Assembly (NCBI RefSeq): GCF_004522155.1
Contig: NZ_SDEA01000002.1
Span: 310,001-374,000 of the forward strand
Reading direction: 5' to 3'
Length of the DNA: 64,000 nt
From: Paracoccus luteus
GTDB lineage: Bacteria; Pseudomonadota; Alphaproteobacteria; Rhodobacterales; Rhodobacteraceae
The notes below the pieces were generated by a model. It did no database searches and was not told where the DNA came from. It worked only from the letters and a program-made list of their open reading frames with translations. Each line of letters starts with the position of its first letter. Position 1 is the first letter of the stretch. Below, piece by piece: positions 11,607-20,392 of the stretch. The position numbers and the translations under genes were made by a program.

Positions 11607-14089
11607 CGCGGCAACGGCACCGTGCGCGGCCGTGCCCGCCGGGCGCGGGCAGGCGCCGCCACCCGCGCGGGTGCAGGGGCAGGAGCGGGCGCGTCAAGGC
11701 CCGTCGCGCCCCCCGTCAGCGTCAGTCCCGCGTCGCGCATCATCGCCTCTGCCTCTGCCTCGGCCAGCCGCATCCGGCCCTGCCCCTCGATCCGGACGCG
11801 CCCCATCTCCAGCATCAGGGGCGCGGCCAGGGGGGATACGCGGTCCAGCATCCGGTGGTCAAGGCGCGGGGACCGGTCCAGCATCTCGTCGATGCGGCCG
11901 AAATCGACCAGGCCGCGGGCGGCCTCGGTCCGGGTGATCCGCAGCAGCAGGTGGTCGGGGTCGTGGCGGCGCAGCGTGTCATACAGGATGTCGGTCGAAA
12001 ACGTCGCCTGTTTGCCCGACCTGCGCCCGCCCGGCACGTTGCGGTGGACCAGCCCCGCGACGATGGCCACGTTCTTGAACGTGCGTTTCATCACCGCATT
12101 GTCGGCCAGCCAGTCGCCCAGACCCGCGCGCAGCCCCTGGCGGTCCAGCAGCGGGTCAAGGTCGGCCACCGGGTCCAGCGACCAGACCAGCAGCGCATAG
12201 TCGGTCGCAAGGAACCCCAGCGGACCCAGCCCCGCCCCCTCCATCGTCCGCGTCAGCAGCAGGCCCAGCGTCTGCAGCGCGTTGCGCCCGGCAAAGCCAT
12301 AGATCGCCAGATGCCAGCGGCCCATATAGGGGAAGGTCTCGGCCAGCAGCGTGCCGGGCCGGGGCAGGGCCGACACCTCGGCCTGCAGGGCCAGCCAGTC
12401 GCTTGTGTCGGCGGGCAGCGCGTCCCAGCGGGCGGGATCGCCGATCAGCGCCAGCACGCGGTGCGACAGTTCCGTGGACATCGCCAGCTTGAGGCCGCTG
12501 AAGACGGCGATCTTCGGTTCCTTGTGGGGGTTGGGGCTGACCTCGATCACCAGTTCGCGCAATCCTTCATACCGCACCGTCTGGCCGCCGGTCAGGAAGG
12601 TGTCGCCCGGCACCAGCGTCGCGGCGAACGCCTCCTCGACCTCGCCCAGCAGGCCGCCGCCGCGCCGCCAGCGGACCTTCATCATCTCGGCCTCGACGAT
12701 GGTGCCAACGTTCATGCGGATGTCGCGGGCGGCGCGGGGGTCGCGCAGGCCCCACAGGCCGCCGCGTTCCATGAGGCGCTGCCAGCGATCATAGGCGCGC
12801 AGCGCATAGCCGCCGGTCGCGGCGAATTGCAGGCAGTCGTCGAAATCCGCCCGCGTCAGCGCGCGATAGGGGCCGGCGGTCCGCACCTCGGCGAACAGCG
12901 CGTCGGCGTCGAACGGTCCCGCGCAGGCGGTCAGCAGCATGTGCTGGCACAGCACGTCCAGCGGTCCCGGGCCGCGATCGTCGCCGTCCAGGTCATGGGC
13001 GCGCACAGCCTCCAGCGCGGCGACGCATTCGATCACCTCGAACCGGTTGGCGGGCACGATGCGGGCGCGCGACGGCGCGTTATAGCGGTGGTTCGCCCGC
13101 CCGATGCGCTGGACCAGCCGCTTGACGTTCTTGGGCGCGCCGACCTGGATCACCAGATCGACGTTGCCCCAGTCGATCCCCAGGTCAAGGCTGCCGGTCG
13201 CGACGACGGCGCGCAGGCTGCCCGCCGCCATCGCCGCCTCGACGCGGGCGCGCGCCTCTCGCGACAGCGAACCGTGGTGCAGGCCGATGGGCAGGTTGTC
13301 GTCGTTGGCAGCCCAGATCGCCTGAAAGAACAGTTCGGCCTGCGCGCGGGTGTTGATGAAGATGATCGTGGTGCTGGCCTGCCGCACCGCGTCCAGCACG
13401 TCGGGCACGGCGTAATGCCCGCCGCCGCCCGACCACGGCGCCGGGCGGGCGGTGGCCAGCATCGCGATGTCGGGGTCGGGGCCGGGGTCGGCGTGAATGA
13501 CCGCCGCCCCACCCATGAAGGCGGCCAGCGCGCCGGGGTCTTCGACCGTCGCGGAAAGCCCGGTCGCCGTCAGCCCCGGCGACAGCGTGCGCAGCCGCGC
13601 CAGCCCCAGCATCAGCTGGTCGCCGCGCTTGCTTTCCGACAGCGCGTGCAGTTCGTCCAGCACCACCCGGCGCAGGTTGCCGAAGATGCGCGGCGCCTCG
13701 GGATAGGACAGCATCAGCGCCAGGCTTTCCGGCGTGGTCAGCAGGATCTGCGGCGGGTCGGTGCGCTGGCGCTGGCGGGCGCTGCTTTTGGTGTCGCCGG
13801 TCCGGTCCTCGACCCGGATCGGCAGGTCCAGATCCGCCACGGGCCGCGCGAGGTTGCGCCCGATATCCGCCGTCAGCGCCTTCAGCGGCGAGACATACAG
13901 CGTGTGCAGCCCCTGCCAGCCGCCGCTCAGTTCGACCAATGACGGCAGGAACCCCGCCAGCGTCTTGCCGCCACCGGTCGGCGCGATCAGCAGGCTGTCG
14001 CCCCGCGCGTCCAGCAGCGCAAGCTGGTGCGGATGGGGCGACCAGCCCTGCCGCGCGAACCAGTCCGCAAAGGCGGGGGGCAGGCTCAT
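11603..14089 (-). CDS. ligase-associated DNA damage response DEXH-box helicase (Lhr family)
   Basis: Superfamily-2 helicase of 828 residues. Visible motifs: Walker A APTGGGKT (residues 36-43), SPLKALTADI (Ia), TTPESLALML (Ib), DELHAL (motif II), SATVEDP (III), FINTRAQAELF (IV), ATGSLDLGIDWG (V) and QRIGRANHR (VI), followed by the Lhr-core winged-helix region. The last 60 residues are a Pro/Ala/Arg tail. The start overlaps the ligase stop (ATGA), and its ribosome site AAGGA lies within a dispersed repeat element (see 14091-14158). It presumably unwinds or remodels DNA for the ligase/nuclease set; the substrate is not known from sequence. Confidence 0.95.
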   Translation of the reverse strand: MSLPPAFADWFARQGWSPHPHQLALLDARGDSLLIAPTGGGKTLAGFLPSLVELSGGWQGLHTLYVSPLKALTADIGRNLARPVADLDLPIRVEDRTGDTKSSARQRQRTDPPQILLTTPESLALMLSYPEAPRIFGNLRRVVLDELHALSESKRGDQLMLGLARLRTLSPGLTATGLSATVEDPGALAAFMGGAAVIHADPGPDPDIAMLATARPAPWSGGGGHYAVPDVLDAVRQASTTIIFINTRAQAELFFQAIWAANDDNLPIGLHHGSLSREARARVEAAMAAGSLRAVVATGSLDLGIDWGNVDLVIQVGAPKNVKRLVQRIGRANHRYNAPSRARIVPANRFEVIECVAALEAVRAHDLDGDDRGPGPLDVLCQHMLLTACAGPFDADALFAEVRTAGPYRALTRADFDDCLQFAATGGYALRAYDRWQRLMERGGLWGLRDPRAARDIRMNVGTIVEAEMMKVRWRRGGGLLGEVEEAFAATLVPGDTFLTGGQTVRYEGLRELVIEVSPNPHKEPKIAVFSGLKLAMSTELSHRVLALIGDPARWDALPADTSDWLALQAEVSALPRPGTLLAETFPYMGRWHLAIYGFAGRNALQTLGLLLTRTMEGAGLGPLGFLATDYALLVWSLDPVADLDPLLDRQGLRAGLGDWLADNAVMKRTFKNVAIVAGLVHRNVPGGRRSGKQATFSTDILYDTLRRHDPDHLLLRITRTEAARGLVDFGRIDEMLDRSPRLDHRMLDRVSPLAAPLMLEMGRVRIEGQGRMRLAEAEAEAMMRDAGLTLTGGATGLDAPAPAPAPARVAAPARARRARPRTVPLPR

Positions 14090-15825
14090 TCTTCCTTGTC
14101 CAAATATCCCGCGGGGGTGGATGGGGCCCCGGCCCCATCCAGGGGGCGCGAAGCCCCCGCCGCTTCGGGCGCCGCGCGAGCGCCGGGGACATCGCCGTCA
14201 TCGCCCGCGCCGCCCCGTTTCTTGCGCCCGTGGCGCACGCCCGCCCGCGCCGCCTCGGCGGCAAAGACGTTGGGGGCGTCGATCATTGCGGCCAGCGTCG
14301 TCAGCCGGTCGGCCTCGGCCGCGGGCTTGTCCCAGCGGATGCGGCTGACACGGGGAAAGCGCATCGCCACGCCCGACCGGTGGCGGGTCGATCGGTTGAC
14401 GCCCTCGAACGCGACCTCGACCACCAGTTTCGGGGCGACGGCGCGGACCGGGCCAAAGCGTTCGGTCGTGTTGTTGCGCACGAATCGGTCCAGTTCGCGC
14501 AGCTCCTCGTCGGTAAAGCCGAAATAGGCCTTGCCGACCGGCACCAGCGCCTCGCCATCCCATAACCCGAAGGTGAAATCCGAATAGAACCCCGACCGCT
14601 TGCCGTGGCCGCGCTGCGCATACATCAGCACCGCGTCCACCACCCGGGGGTCGCGCTTCCACTTGAACCACGGCCCGCGCGGGCGGCCGCCGACGTAAGG
14701 CGCGTCGCGGCGCTTGATCATCACGCCCTCGATCACCGGCTCGGGCGGGTCGGCGCGCAGCGCGGCAAGGTCGTCCCAGCTGTCGAACGGCAGCAGGGCC
14801 GAGACGTCGATCCGGTCGGACCCGAAATCCGCGGCCTCCAGCACCGCGCGCCGCTGGGTCAGCGGCAGGGCGCGCAGGTCGCGGCCCTGCCAGATCAGCA
14901 AATCATAGATCCGCAGCCCGGCCGGGTGGCTGGACAGCAGGGCGCGGCTGACGCCCTTGCGGTTCAGCCGCTGCTGCAGGTCGTTGAAGCTGGCGACCCC
15001 GCCGTCGCGCCGGACGATCAGCTCGCCGTCCAGCGCGCCGTCAAAGTTCATCGCCTCGATCACGTCGGGAAACGCGGGCGAGACATCCTCGCCGGTGCGG
15101 GAATACAGTCGCCGCACCCCGCCATCGCTGACCGCCTGCACGCGGATGCCGTCCCATTTCCATTCCGCGACATGGTCGGCCGGGTCCAGCGCGCGCAGCT
15201 CGTCCAGGTCGGTGGGGGTGGACAGCATCATCGGGCGGAACGGCGCAAGCGACGCGCGTTCGGGGCGGGGGCCACCCTCGATCCAGGCGAACAGCTCGGG
15301 GAACGGGGGGGTCAGGCCGTGCCAGATCTCCTCGATCTCGGCCAGGGTCGGGCCGCCCATCTGCGCGAGCGCCGTGCGGGCCAGCCGCGCCGACAGCCCG
15401 ATGCGCAGGTTGCCGGTCGCCAGTTTCAGGAACGCCAGCCGTTCGGACGGGGCCAGCCGGTCCAGCACCCCCGCGATGGCGGCGGGCAGCCCGGTCTTGC
15501 CGGTGGTTTCCAGCAGGCGCACAGCGTCGACAAGCGGCAGGTCGCCGCCGGGCTCTCCCTCCCAGATCAGGGCGATGGTTTCCGCCAGATCGCCCACGAA
15601 GTCGTGGGACAGGCTGAACAGCACCTCGTCAAAGCGTTCCGCCGCCAGCCCCCGCAGCAGCCCCGGCGTGACCGCGCGCAGCTTGAGATCGCCGGTCAGC
15701 GCGGCGAAGGCATAGCCGCGGTCCGGGTCGGGGGTGCGTTCCAGGTAATGTTGCAGGATCTGCAGCTTGGCGTTGCGCGACGGCGTGAAGGCCAGCCGTT
15801 CCAGCAGGGCGGCGAACTGCCTCAT
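14086..15825 (-). CDS. ATP-dependent DNA ligase, cisplatin/damage-response type, with repeat-derived C-terminus
   Basis: 579-residue ligase joining nicked DNA with ATP. Domain order: N-terminal DNA-binding domain (1-200), then the adenylation domain with nucleotidyl lysine K223 in EWKWDGIRVQ, RTGEDVSPAFPD, ALDGELIV (motif III) and EGVMIKRRDAPY (motif IV). Motif V follows as FKWKRDPRVVDAV, then the OB domain. The last ~45 residues after GRKKRGG are low in complexity. Codons 556-579 coincide with two GC hairpins and a dispersed motif present elsewhere in the window (see findings), so this tail looks acquired. It is coupled to the downstream helicase and separated from the upstream exonuclease by 133 bp. 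Confidence 0.95.
   Translation of the reverse strand: MRQFAALLERLAFTPSRNAKLQILQHYLERTPDPDRGYAFAALTGDLKLRAVTPGLLRGLAAERFDEVLFSLSHDFVGDLAETIALIWEGEPGGDLPLVDAVRLLETTGKTGLPAAIAGVLDRLAPSERLAFLKLATGNLRIGLSARLARTALAQMGGPTLAEIEEIWHGLTPPFPELFAWIEGGPRPERASLAPFRPMMLSTPTDLDELRALDPADHVAEWKWDGIRVQAVSDGGVRRLYSRTGEDVSPAFPDVIEAMNFDGALDGELIVRRDGGVASFNDLQQRLNRKGVSRALLSSHPAGLRIYDLLIWQGRDLRALPLTQRRAVLEAADFGSDRIDVSALLPFDSWDDLAALRADPPEPVIEGVMIKRRDAPYVGGRPRGPWFKWKRDPRVVDAVLMYAQRGHGKRSGFYSDFTFGLWDGEALVPVGKAYFGFTDEELRELDRFVRNNTTERFGPVRAVAPKLVVEVAFEGVNRSTRHRSGVAMRFPRVSRIRWDKPAAEADRLTTLAAMIDAPNVFAAEAARAGVRHGRKKRGGAGDDGDVPGARAAPEAAGASRPLDGAGAPSTPAGYLDKEE
14091..14158 (-). repeat. dispersed intergenic element, copy 1 (inside the ligase 3' end)
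   Basis: Read on the minus strand it has two GC hairpins followed by the motif GGGATATTTGGACAAGGAAG (14110-14091). The first hairpin is GGGGGC/GCCCCC at 14158-14142; the second is GGATGGGGCC/GGCCCCATCC at 14140-14119. Other copies lie at 15934, 34714, 54190 and 59948. Here it encodes the ligase C-terminus and carries the ribosome site of the helicase gene. Confidence 0.65.
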
Positions 15826-15933
15826 GGCGCGCCCCCGGACGGGCGGCCGTCTGCGCCGGGGTTAGGGGCTGCCGCCCCCTGTCTGGCAGAAAACCGTTCG
15901 CCGGGCTGTTTTCCGGGCGCTCGGCACACCCAA

Positions 15934-15954
15934 GGATATTTGCGCAAGGAAAAA
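15934..15954 (+). repeat. dispersed intergenic element, copy 2
   Basis: GGATATTTGCGCAAGGAAAAA on the plus strand, preceded about 55 bp upstream by an AGGGGC/GCCCCT-type hairpin near 15864-15881. It lies in the gap between the exonuclease and ligase genes, in the orientation opposite to copy 1. Confidence 0.55.
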
Positions 15955-15958
15955 CCCC

Positions 15959-16954
15959 TCATTCCGCCTCGTCCTCGTATCCGACCAGCCGCAGCGGCCG
16001 GGCGTGAAGGCCGTTCAACTCGCACCAGCGGACCAGCCCCTCTTCGGCGCCGTGGGTGACCCAGACCTGTTCGGGGCGCAGTTCGGCCAGCGTCCGGGTC
16101 AGTTGCGGCCAGTCCACGTGGTCGGAAATGACCAGCGGCAGCTCCACCCCGCGCTGCCGGGCGCGGGCGCGGACGGCCATCCAGCCGCTGGCAAAGCAGA
16201 TCACGGGGTCACGGAAGCGCTGCACCCACGGGCTGGCAAAGGCCGAGGGAGGGGCGATGACCACCTGGCCCTCGATCTCGCGCGGCTGGGTCGCGGGGCG
16301 CAGACAGCCCATCTCGATCCCCTGTTCGGCGTGGTAATCGGTCAGCCGCTGGACCGCGCCGTGCAGGTGGATCGGGCGGTCGTATCCGGCCGCCCGCAGC
16401 AGCGCGATCACCCGCTGCGCCTTGCCCAGCGCATAGGCGCCGATCAGGTGCGGGCGGCCGGGAAACTCGGCCATGCTGGCCAGCAGCCGGGCGGTTTCCG
16501 CCGCAGGCTCAGGGTGGCGGAACACCGGCAGGCCGAACGTCGCCTCGGTCACGAAGACGTCGCAGGGGACGGGTTCCCACGGCTGGCAGACGGGATTCGG
16601 GGTGCGGCAGTAATCGCCCGAGACGACGAACACCGGGCCGCCGTCGCAGGCCAGCCGGATCTGGGCCGACCCCAGGATATGCCCCGCCGGATGAAAGCTG
16701 ACGCGCACCCCGCCGACCTGCGCCGGACCGTCCGCCGCCTGCCGGGTGGCGCAGAAATCCTCGCCATAGCGGATCGCCATGATGTCCAGCGTCTCGCGGG
16801 TGGCCATGACAGTCCCGTGCCCCGCCCGCGCGTGATCGCCATGCCCGTGGGTGATCAGCGCGCGCGGCACCGGGCGCACCGGGTCGATGAAGAAATCGCC
16901 CGGGGCGCAGTAAAGCCCGGCGTCGGTCGGATACAGGAAATCATCGGCGCGCAT
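15959..16954 (-). CDS. ligase-associated DNA damage response exonuclease (metallo-beta-lactamase fold)
   Basis: 331-residue protein of the beta-lactamase/beta-CASP nuclease type related to SNM1. The metal-binding HGHGDH is at residues 36-41. Further motifs are PAGHILGSAQI, the VSGDYC aspartate, and the C-terminal SDHVDWPQL and VTHGAEEG segments. It is the first gene of the four-gene repair cluster on this strand. Family knowledge suggests processing of DNA ends before ligation; the exact substrate is not established by the sequence. Confidence 0.92.
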   Translation of the reverse strand: MRADDFLYPTDAGLYCAPGDFFIDPVRPVPRALITHGHGDHARAGHGTVMATRETLDIMAIRYGEDFCATRQAADGPAQVGGVRVSFHPAGHILGSAQIRLACDGGPVFVVSGDYCRTPNPVCQPWEPVPCDVFVTEATFGLPVFRHPEPAAETARLLASMAEFPGRPHLIGAYALGKAQRVIALLRAAGYDRPIHLHGAVQRLTDYHAEQGIEMGCLRPATQPREIEGQVVIAPPSAFASPWVQRFRDPVICFASGWMAVRARARQRGVELPLVISDHVDWPQLTRTLAELRPEQVWVTHGAEEGLVRWCELNGLHARPLRLVGYEDEAE

Positions 16955-17069
16955 TGCGCATCAACCCGGACCGGGCGGTCGGCGTTCCTTGGCCGCCGCC
17001 CGCGCACGGTCCTTTATCGGCCGCCGCTTGCGCGTATCATGGCGCCACATGAAACAAAGGGAGCTTGCG

Positions 17070-17672
17070 ATGCCGACCCTGTATCACGCGCCCCAAAGCC
17101 GCTCGACCGTGATCGTGGCGCTGGTCCACGAACTGGGCGACCCGGCCGACCTGGACATCGTGCGCGTCACCATCCCCCGGCAGGACGGGTCGGGGGCGCC
17201 TGACCCGCAGAACCCGCACCCGGAAAAAAAGGTGCCGGTGCTGGTCGATGGCGACGGGATGATCCGCGAACGCGGCGCGATCATCGTCTGGCTGACGGAA
17301 CGCTATCCCTCGGACCTGGCGCCGCTGCCGGGGCAGCCGGGGCGGGGCGCGTTCCTGTCGTGGCTGTTCTGGTATCAGGGCGTGTTCGAGCCGGTGGCGA
17401 TCCTGGACTTCCTTGACATCAGCCACCCCGCCCTGACCGCCTCGTTCCGCGACGTGTCCACCGCGGTCGCGCAGGTCCAGGCGGCGTTGCAGGACCGGCC
17501 CTATCTGCTGGGCGACCGCTATTCCGCCGCCGACCTGCTGGTCGCCGGCGCGTTTGCGTTCTTTCGCCAGATGATCCCCGACAGCGGCCCCATCGCTGCG
17601 TGGGTGGACCGCTGTCAGGACCGCGATTCGATCCGCCGCGCCGCCGCCGATGACGGCGAGGGCGACGGCTGA
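17070..17672 (+). CDS. glutathione S-transferase family protein
   Basis: 200-residue protein with an N-terminal thioredoxin-like domain (TLYHAPQSRSTVIVALV, then KKVPVLVDGDGMIRERGAI with the cis-Pro and the glutathione gamma-glutamyl contact) and a C-terminal helical domain (YLLGDRYSAADLLVAGAF). The ATG at 17070 follows AGGGAG. The serine in the SRST region is the likely catalytic residue, but the substrate cannot be told. Its 3' end overlaps the convergent transporter gene by 58 bp. Likely role: detoxification or reduction with glutathione in the cytosol. Confidence 0.88.
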   Translation: MPTLYHAPQSRSTVIVALVHELGDPADLDIVRVTIPRQDGSGAPDPQNPHPEKKVPVLVDGDGMIRERGAIIVWLTERYPSDLAPLPGQPGRGAFLSWLFWYQGVFEPVAILDFLDISHPALTASFRDVSTAVAQVQAALQDRPYLLGDRYSAADLLVAGAFAFFRQMIPDSGPIAAWVDRCQDRDSIRRAAADDGEGDG

Positions 17673-18547
17673 GCCGCGGGTGGCGCGACCCGCGCCATCT
17701 GCACCAGCAGGATGCCCGCCGCCACGACCAGCGATCCGATGACGTCGGACCAGCCGAACCGTTCGCCCAGCCACAGCGCGGCGATGGCGACGCCCAGCGG
17801 CGGCGACAGGAAATGGAACGCGGCGGCGCGGACCGCCCCGATCCGCGTCACCAGCCGGAACCAGATGAACGTCGCAAGGATGCCCGCGACCAGGATCGAA
17901 TAGAACAGGCCGCCCACCAGCCCCCATGACCAGTCGATGGGGCGCCCCCATTCCAGCGCCAGAGCGGGCAGGACCAGCGCGGCCGACCCGACCGCCATCT
18001 GCAGCCCCACGATCATCAGCACGTTCGGCCCGCCCCCCGCCGCCCGCACCGCCAGCGTGGCGACGGTCAGCGCCACCACGGCCGCCATGCACATCGCCAG
18101 CCCCAGCAGGTTCATGCCGTGCGACAGCCGCACGCCCATGATGATGGCGACGCCCACGATGCCCAGGACCAGCCCCGCGACGGCCATCGGGCGCAGCCGC
18201 TCGCCCATGACCGCCCAGCCGGCAAAGGCCACCAGCAGCGGCATCATCGATGCGATGATGGCCGCGGCCGACGCCTCGACCCACTGCATGCCGACCCAGT
18301 TCAGGCCCAGATACAGCGCGTTCTGGCACAGGCCGAACACGACGACGGTGCGCCATTCCACGCGCGTCAACCGCATCGTCTGGCCCATCGCGCGCGCCAG
18401 CGCCATCGCGATGACGGCCGAGATCGCGAATCGGATGACCAGCGCGGTCAGCGGCGGCATGTCCAGCACGACGACGCGCGTGGCGGTGAACGCCGACGCC
18501 CAGATCGCCGCGAAGCCAAGGCCCATCAGGACGGATTTCAGATCCAT
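17615..18547 (-). CDS. DMT-superfamily transporter (EamA family)
   Basis: 310-residue inner-membrane protein with about ten hydrophobic helices in two homologous EamA halves. The first half opens with FAAIWASAFTATRVVV; the second contains FYSILVAGILATFIWFRLV and ALWLGERFGWSD, a hallmark end-of-repeat motif. Members export amino acids, metabolites or drugs; the substrate is not predictable. The C-terminal 25 residues are Ser/Pro/Ala-rich and overlap the convergent GST gene in antisense. Confidence 0.9.
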   Translation of the reverse strand: MDLKSVLMGLGFAAIWASAFTATRVVVLDMPPLTALVIRFAISAVIAMALARAMGQTMRLTRVEWRTVVVFGLCQNALYLGLNWVGMQWVEASAAAIIASMMPLLVAFAGWAVMGERLRPMAVAGLVLGIVGVAIIMGVRLSHGMNLLGLAMCMAAVVALTVATLAVRAAGGGPNVLMIVGLQMAVGSAALVLPALALEWGRPIDWSWGLVGGLFYSILVAGILATFIWFRLVTRIGAVRAAAFHFLSPPLGVAIAALWLGERFGWSDVIGSLVVAAGILLVQMARVAPPAAQPSPSPSSAAARRIESRS

Positions 18548-18580
18548 GCGGTTTCCCCGTGCGCCCTGCGGCGGTCGCGG

Positions 18581-19177
18581 TCACAAGACAGGCGCGGCCG
18601 GGGATTGTCCAGCAAGCCGCAGCCGGGCGCGGTCAAGATCGCCCTGGGTGTTCACGTTGAAGAACGGATCGTCGCCCCCGAAGGCGACACGGCGCGCGCC
18701 GTGCGTCTCCATCCAGTCGATCATGCGGCGCTGGCCCGCGCCCAAGGCGGCGCGCAGGTCGTCCGCCAGCCCGGTGTCCCAGGCGGCAAAGGCCGGGTGG
18801 TCGCGCCCGTCGTGGCTGGCCAGCGCCACGGGCGGGGGGGCCGCCGCCAGCCGCGCGGCCAGGTCGGGCGGAAAGAACGGCGTGTCGGCGGGCGCGGTGA
18901 CGATGCGGGCGATGCCCCGCGCGGCGGCCCAGTCCATCCCGGCCAGCACCCCGGCCAGCGGCCCCGGCCAGCCGGGCAGGCTGTCGGCCAGCACCGGCAG
19001 TCCCAGCGCGGCAAGGCGCGCGGGGTCGCCATTGGCGCTGATTGCCCGCGCGCAACCCAGCCGGGCCACGACATGCGCGATCATCGGTCGCCCGCCCAGA
19101 TCGGCCAGCGCCTTGTCCCCGCCGCCCATCCGCCGGGACCGCCCCCCGGCCAGCACGATGCCCGTCAGCTGTGTCAT
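18581..19177 (-). CDS. mobA: molybdenum cofactor guanylyltransferase
   Basis: Attaches GMP from GTP to molybdopterin to make the guanine dinucleotide cofactor of the DMSO-reductase family. 198 residues. The GTP-binding motif LAGGRSRRMGGGDK is at residues 9-22, followed by ALADLGGRPMIAHV, the acidic TAPADTPFFPP that binds Mg-GTP, and the C-terminal PFFNVNTQGDL typical of MobA. The ATG at 19177 was chosen because the family begins right before the GTP motif. It is divergent from the DUF2478-TusA pair, with 84 bp between them. Confidence 0.95.
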   Translation of the reverse strand: MTQLTGIVLAGGRSRRMGGGDKALADLGGRPMIAHVVARLGCARAISANGDPARLAALGLPVLADSLPGWPGPLAGVLAGMDWAAARGIARIVTAPADTPFFPPDLAARLAAAPPPVALASHDGRDHPAFAAWDTGLADDLRAALGAGQRRMIDWMETHGARRVAFGGDDPFFNVNTQGDLDRARLRLAGQSPAAPVL

Positions 19178-19261
19178 GCCCCAAGGATCGCCCGCCGCGG
19201 GGGCGGGGGCAAGCCGGCGCGCGGGATTGCGGCGCGGGGACGGGGCGCGTATCACCGCCCC

Positions 19262-19768
19262 ATGCTGGCCTATCTGATCCACGACGATGCGGGCGATGCG
19301 AACGCGGCCATCGCGGCGCTGGCCCGCAGCCTTGCCGCGCAGGGGATGCGGCTGGCCGGGGCCGTGCAGCACACCCTGGACCGCGGCCCCGACTGCGCCT
19401 GCGACATCACGCTGGAGATCCTGGGCATGGACGGCGCGCTTGTGGCGATCTCTCAGTCGCTGGGGGCGGGGTCCACGGGCTGCCGGCTGGACAGCGACGC
19501 GCTGGAACGCGCGGTCGGGCTGGCGGAATCGGTGCTGGCGGGCGGGGCCGACCTGCTGATCGTCAACAAGTTCGGCAAGGCCGAGGCCGGGGGCCGCGGC
19601 TTTCGTGCCCTGATCGCGCGGGCGCTGGCCGATGGCGTGCCGGTGCTGACCGCCGTCGCGCCCGCGCAGATGGCGGCGTTCCGGGGCTTTGCGGACGGCC
19701 TTGCCACCCCCCTCGCCCCGGCCGGGGCCGAGGCGTGGTGCCGCGCTGCGGCCCGCGCGCCTGCATGA
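19262..19768 (+). CDS. DUF2478 family protein (molybdenum-locus NTPase-like)
   Basis: 168 residues matching DUF2478, a family found beside molybdenum transport and cofactor genes. The N-terminus aligns with a P-loop position but reads DDAGDANAAI instead of GxxGxGKT, so ATP binding is doubtful. A Walker-B-like DLLIVNKFGKAEA follows near residue 100, resembling THEP1-type NTPases. The central GPDCACD segment has two cysteines that could bind metal or sulfur. It overlaps the TusA-like gene (ATGA) and diverges from mobA. A role in molybdenum cofactor handling is inferred from context only. Confidence 0.8.
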   Translation: MLAYLIHDDAGDANAAIAALARSLAAQGMRLAGAVQHTLDRGPDCACDITLEILGMDGALVAISQSLGAGSTGCRLDSDALERAVGLAESVLAGGADLLIVNKFGKAEAGGRGFRALIARALADGVPVLTAVAPAQMAAFRGFADGLATPLAPAGAEAWCRAAARAPA

Positions 19769-20013
19769 CCGCGCCGGACGCCACGGCCCCGCCGGTCGAT
19801 CTGGACGCCCGCCACCTGCTGTGCCCGCTGCCGGTGCTGCGGCTGCGCCGCGCGCTGGCGGCGCTGCCGCCCGGCGCCCGCGTCGCGCTGATCGCCACCG
19901 ACCCCGCGGCGGTGCTGGACGTGCCGCATTTCTGCGCGCAGGCCGGGCATGCGCTGCTGGCCCAGACGCCCCTGCCGGACGGCGCGCGGCGCTATCTGGT
20001 GCAGCGGGGCTGA
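19765..20013 (+). CDS. TusA-like sulfurtransferase
   Basis: 82 residues of the SirA/TusA/YeeD family. The active-site motif [14 protein letters not shown] (CPxP with the persulfide-carrying Cys near residue 19) is intact, and the sequence ends with the usual small alpha-beta fold. The start overlaps the DUF2478 stop by four bases, so the two are co-translated. In the mobA neighbourhood it may deliver sulfur to the molybdenum cofactor or to a molybdoenzyme chaperone. A role in tRNA thiolation cannot be excluded. Confidence 0.85.
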   Translation: MTAPDATAPPVDLDARHLLCPLPVLRLRRALAALPPGARVALIATDPAAVLDVPHFCAQAGHALLAQTPLPDGARRYLVQRG

Positions 20014-20220
20014 GATCTGCGGCCTTGGAGAACGGGCGGCGAAGCCTGCGGAGTCGCGACGCTGGTTCACCCGCAGCAAGCTTGACGGTCAGGGCGCGCA
20101 ACGCCCCTCAACCGGGCGGCAAAGGCGCGCGGGTCGCGTCAGCCGAACTCGGACGCTCTCGGACGTCGGACGATGCACTTTCCCCTTGACGGGAATTATC
20201 CAGCAAAATCAGGGATACAG
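20014..20220. other. intergenic stretch, nothing recognised
   Basis: About 200 bp between the TusA-like gene and the 3' end of tRNA-Lys. I see no convincing reading frame, strong hairpin or repeat. Confidence 0.5.
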
Positions 20221-20296
20221 TGGTGAGCCCAACAGGATTCGAACCTGTGACCCACTGATTAAAAGTCAGTTGCTCTACCAACTGAGCTATGGGCCC
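20221..20296 (-). tRNA. tRNA-Lys (anticodon TTT)
   Basis: 76 bases including an encoded CCA end. The 5' GGGCCCA acceptor strand pairs with TGGGCTC through one G-T wobble. The D arm (AGCTCAGTTGGTAGAGC), the anticodon stem-loop with CTTTTAA (UUU reads AAA/AAG) and the T arm with GGTTCGAATCC are all standard. Confidence 0.98.
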
Positions 20297-20309
20297 AACA
20301 CAGGGTGGC

Positions 20310-20338
20310 CGATTACCCACGTGCTGCGCGGGGGTCAA
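20310..20338 (-). promoter_or_regulatory. putative promoter of tRNA-Lys
   Basis: On the minus strand TTGACC (20338-20333), 17 bp and TAATCG (20315-20310), with the -10 ending 13 bp before the mature tRNA 5' end. The spacing fits a short leader. Confidence 0.5.
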
Positions 20339-20392
20339 GCGGAAAAGCGCGGGGCACTGGCACAAACCCCGCCGGGCGCGTATATCGCCGCG

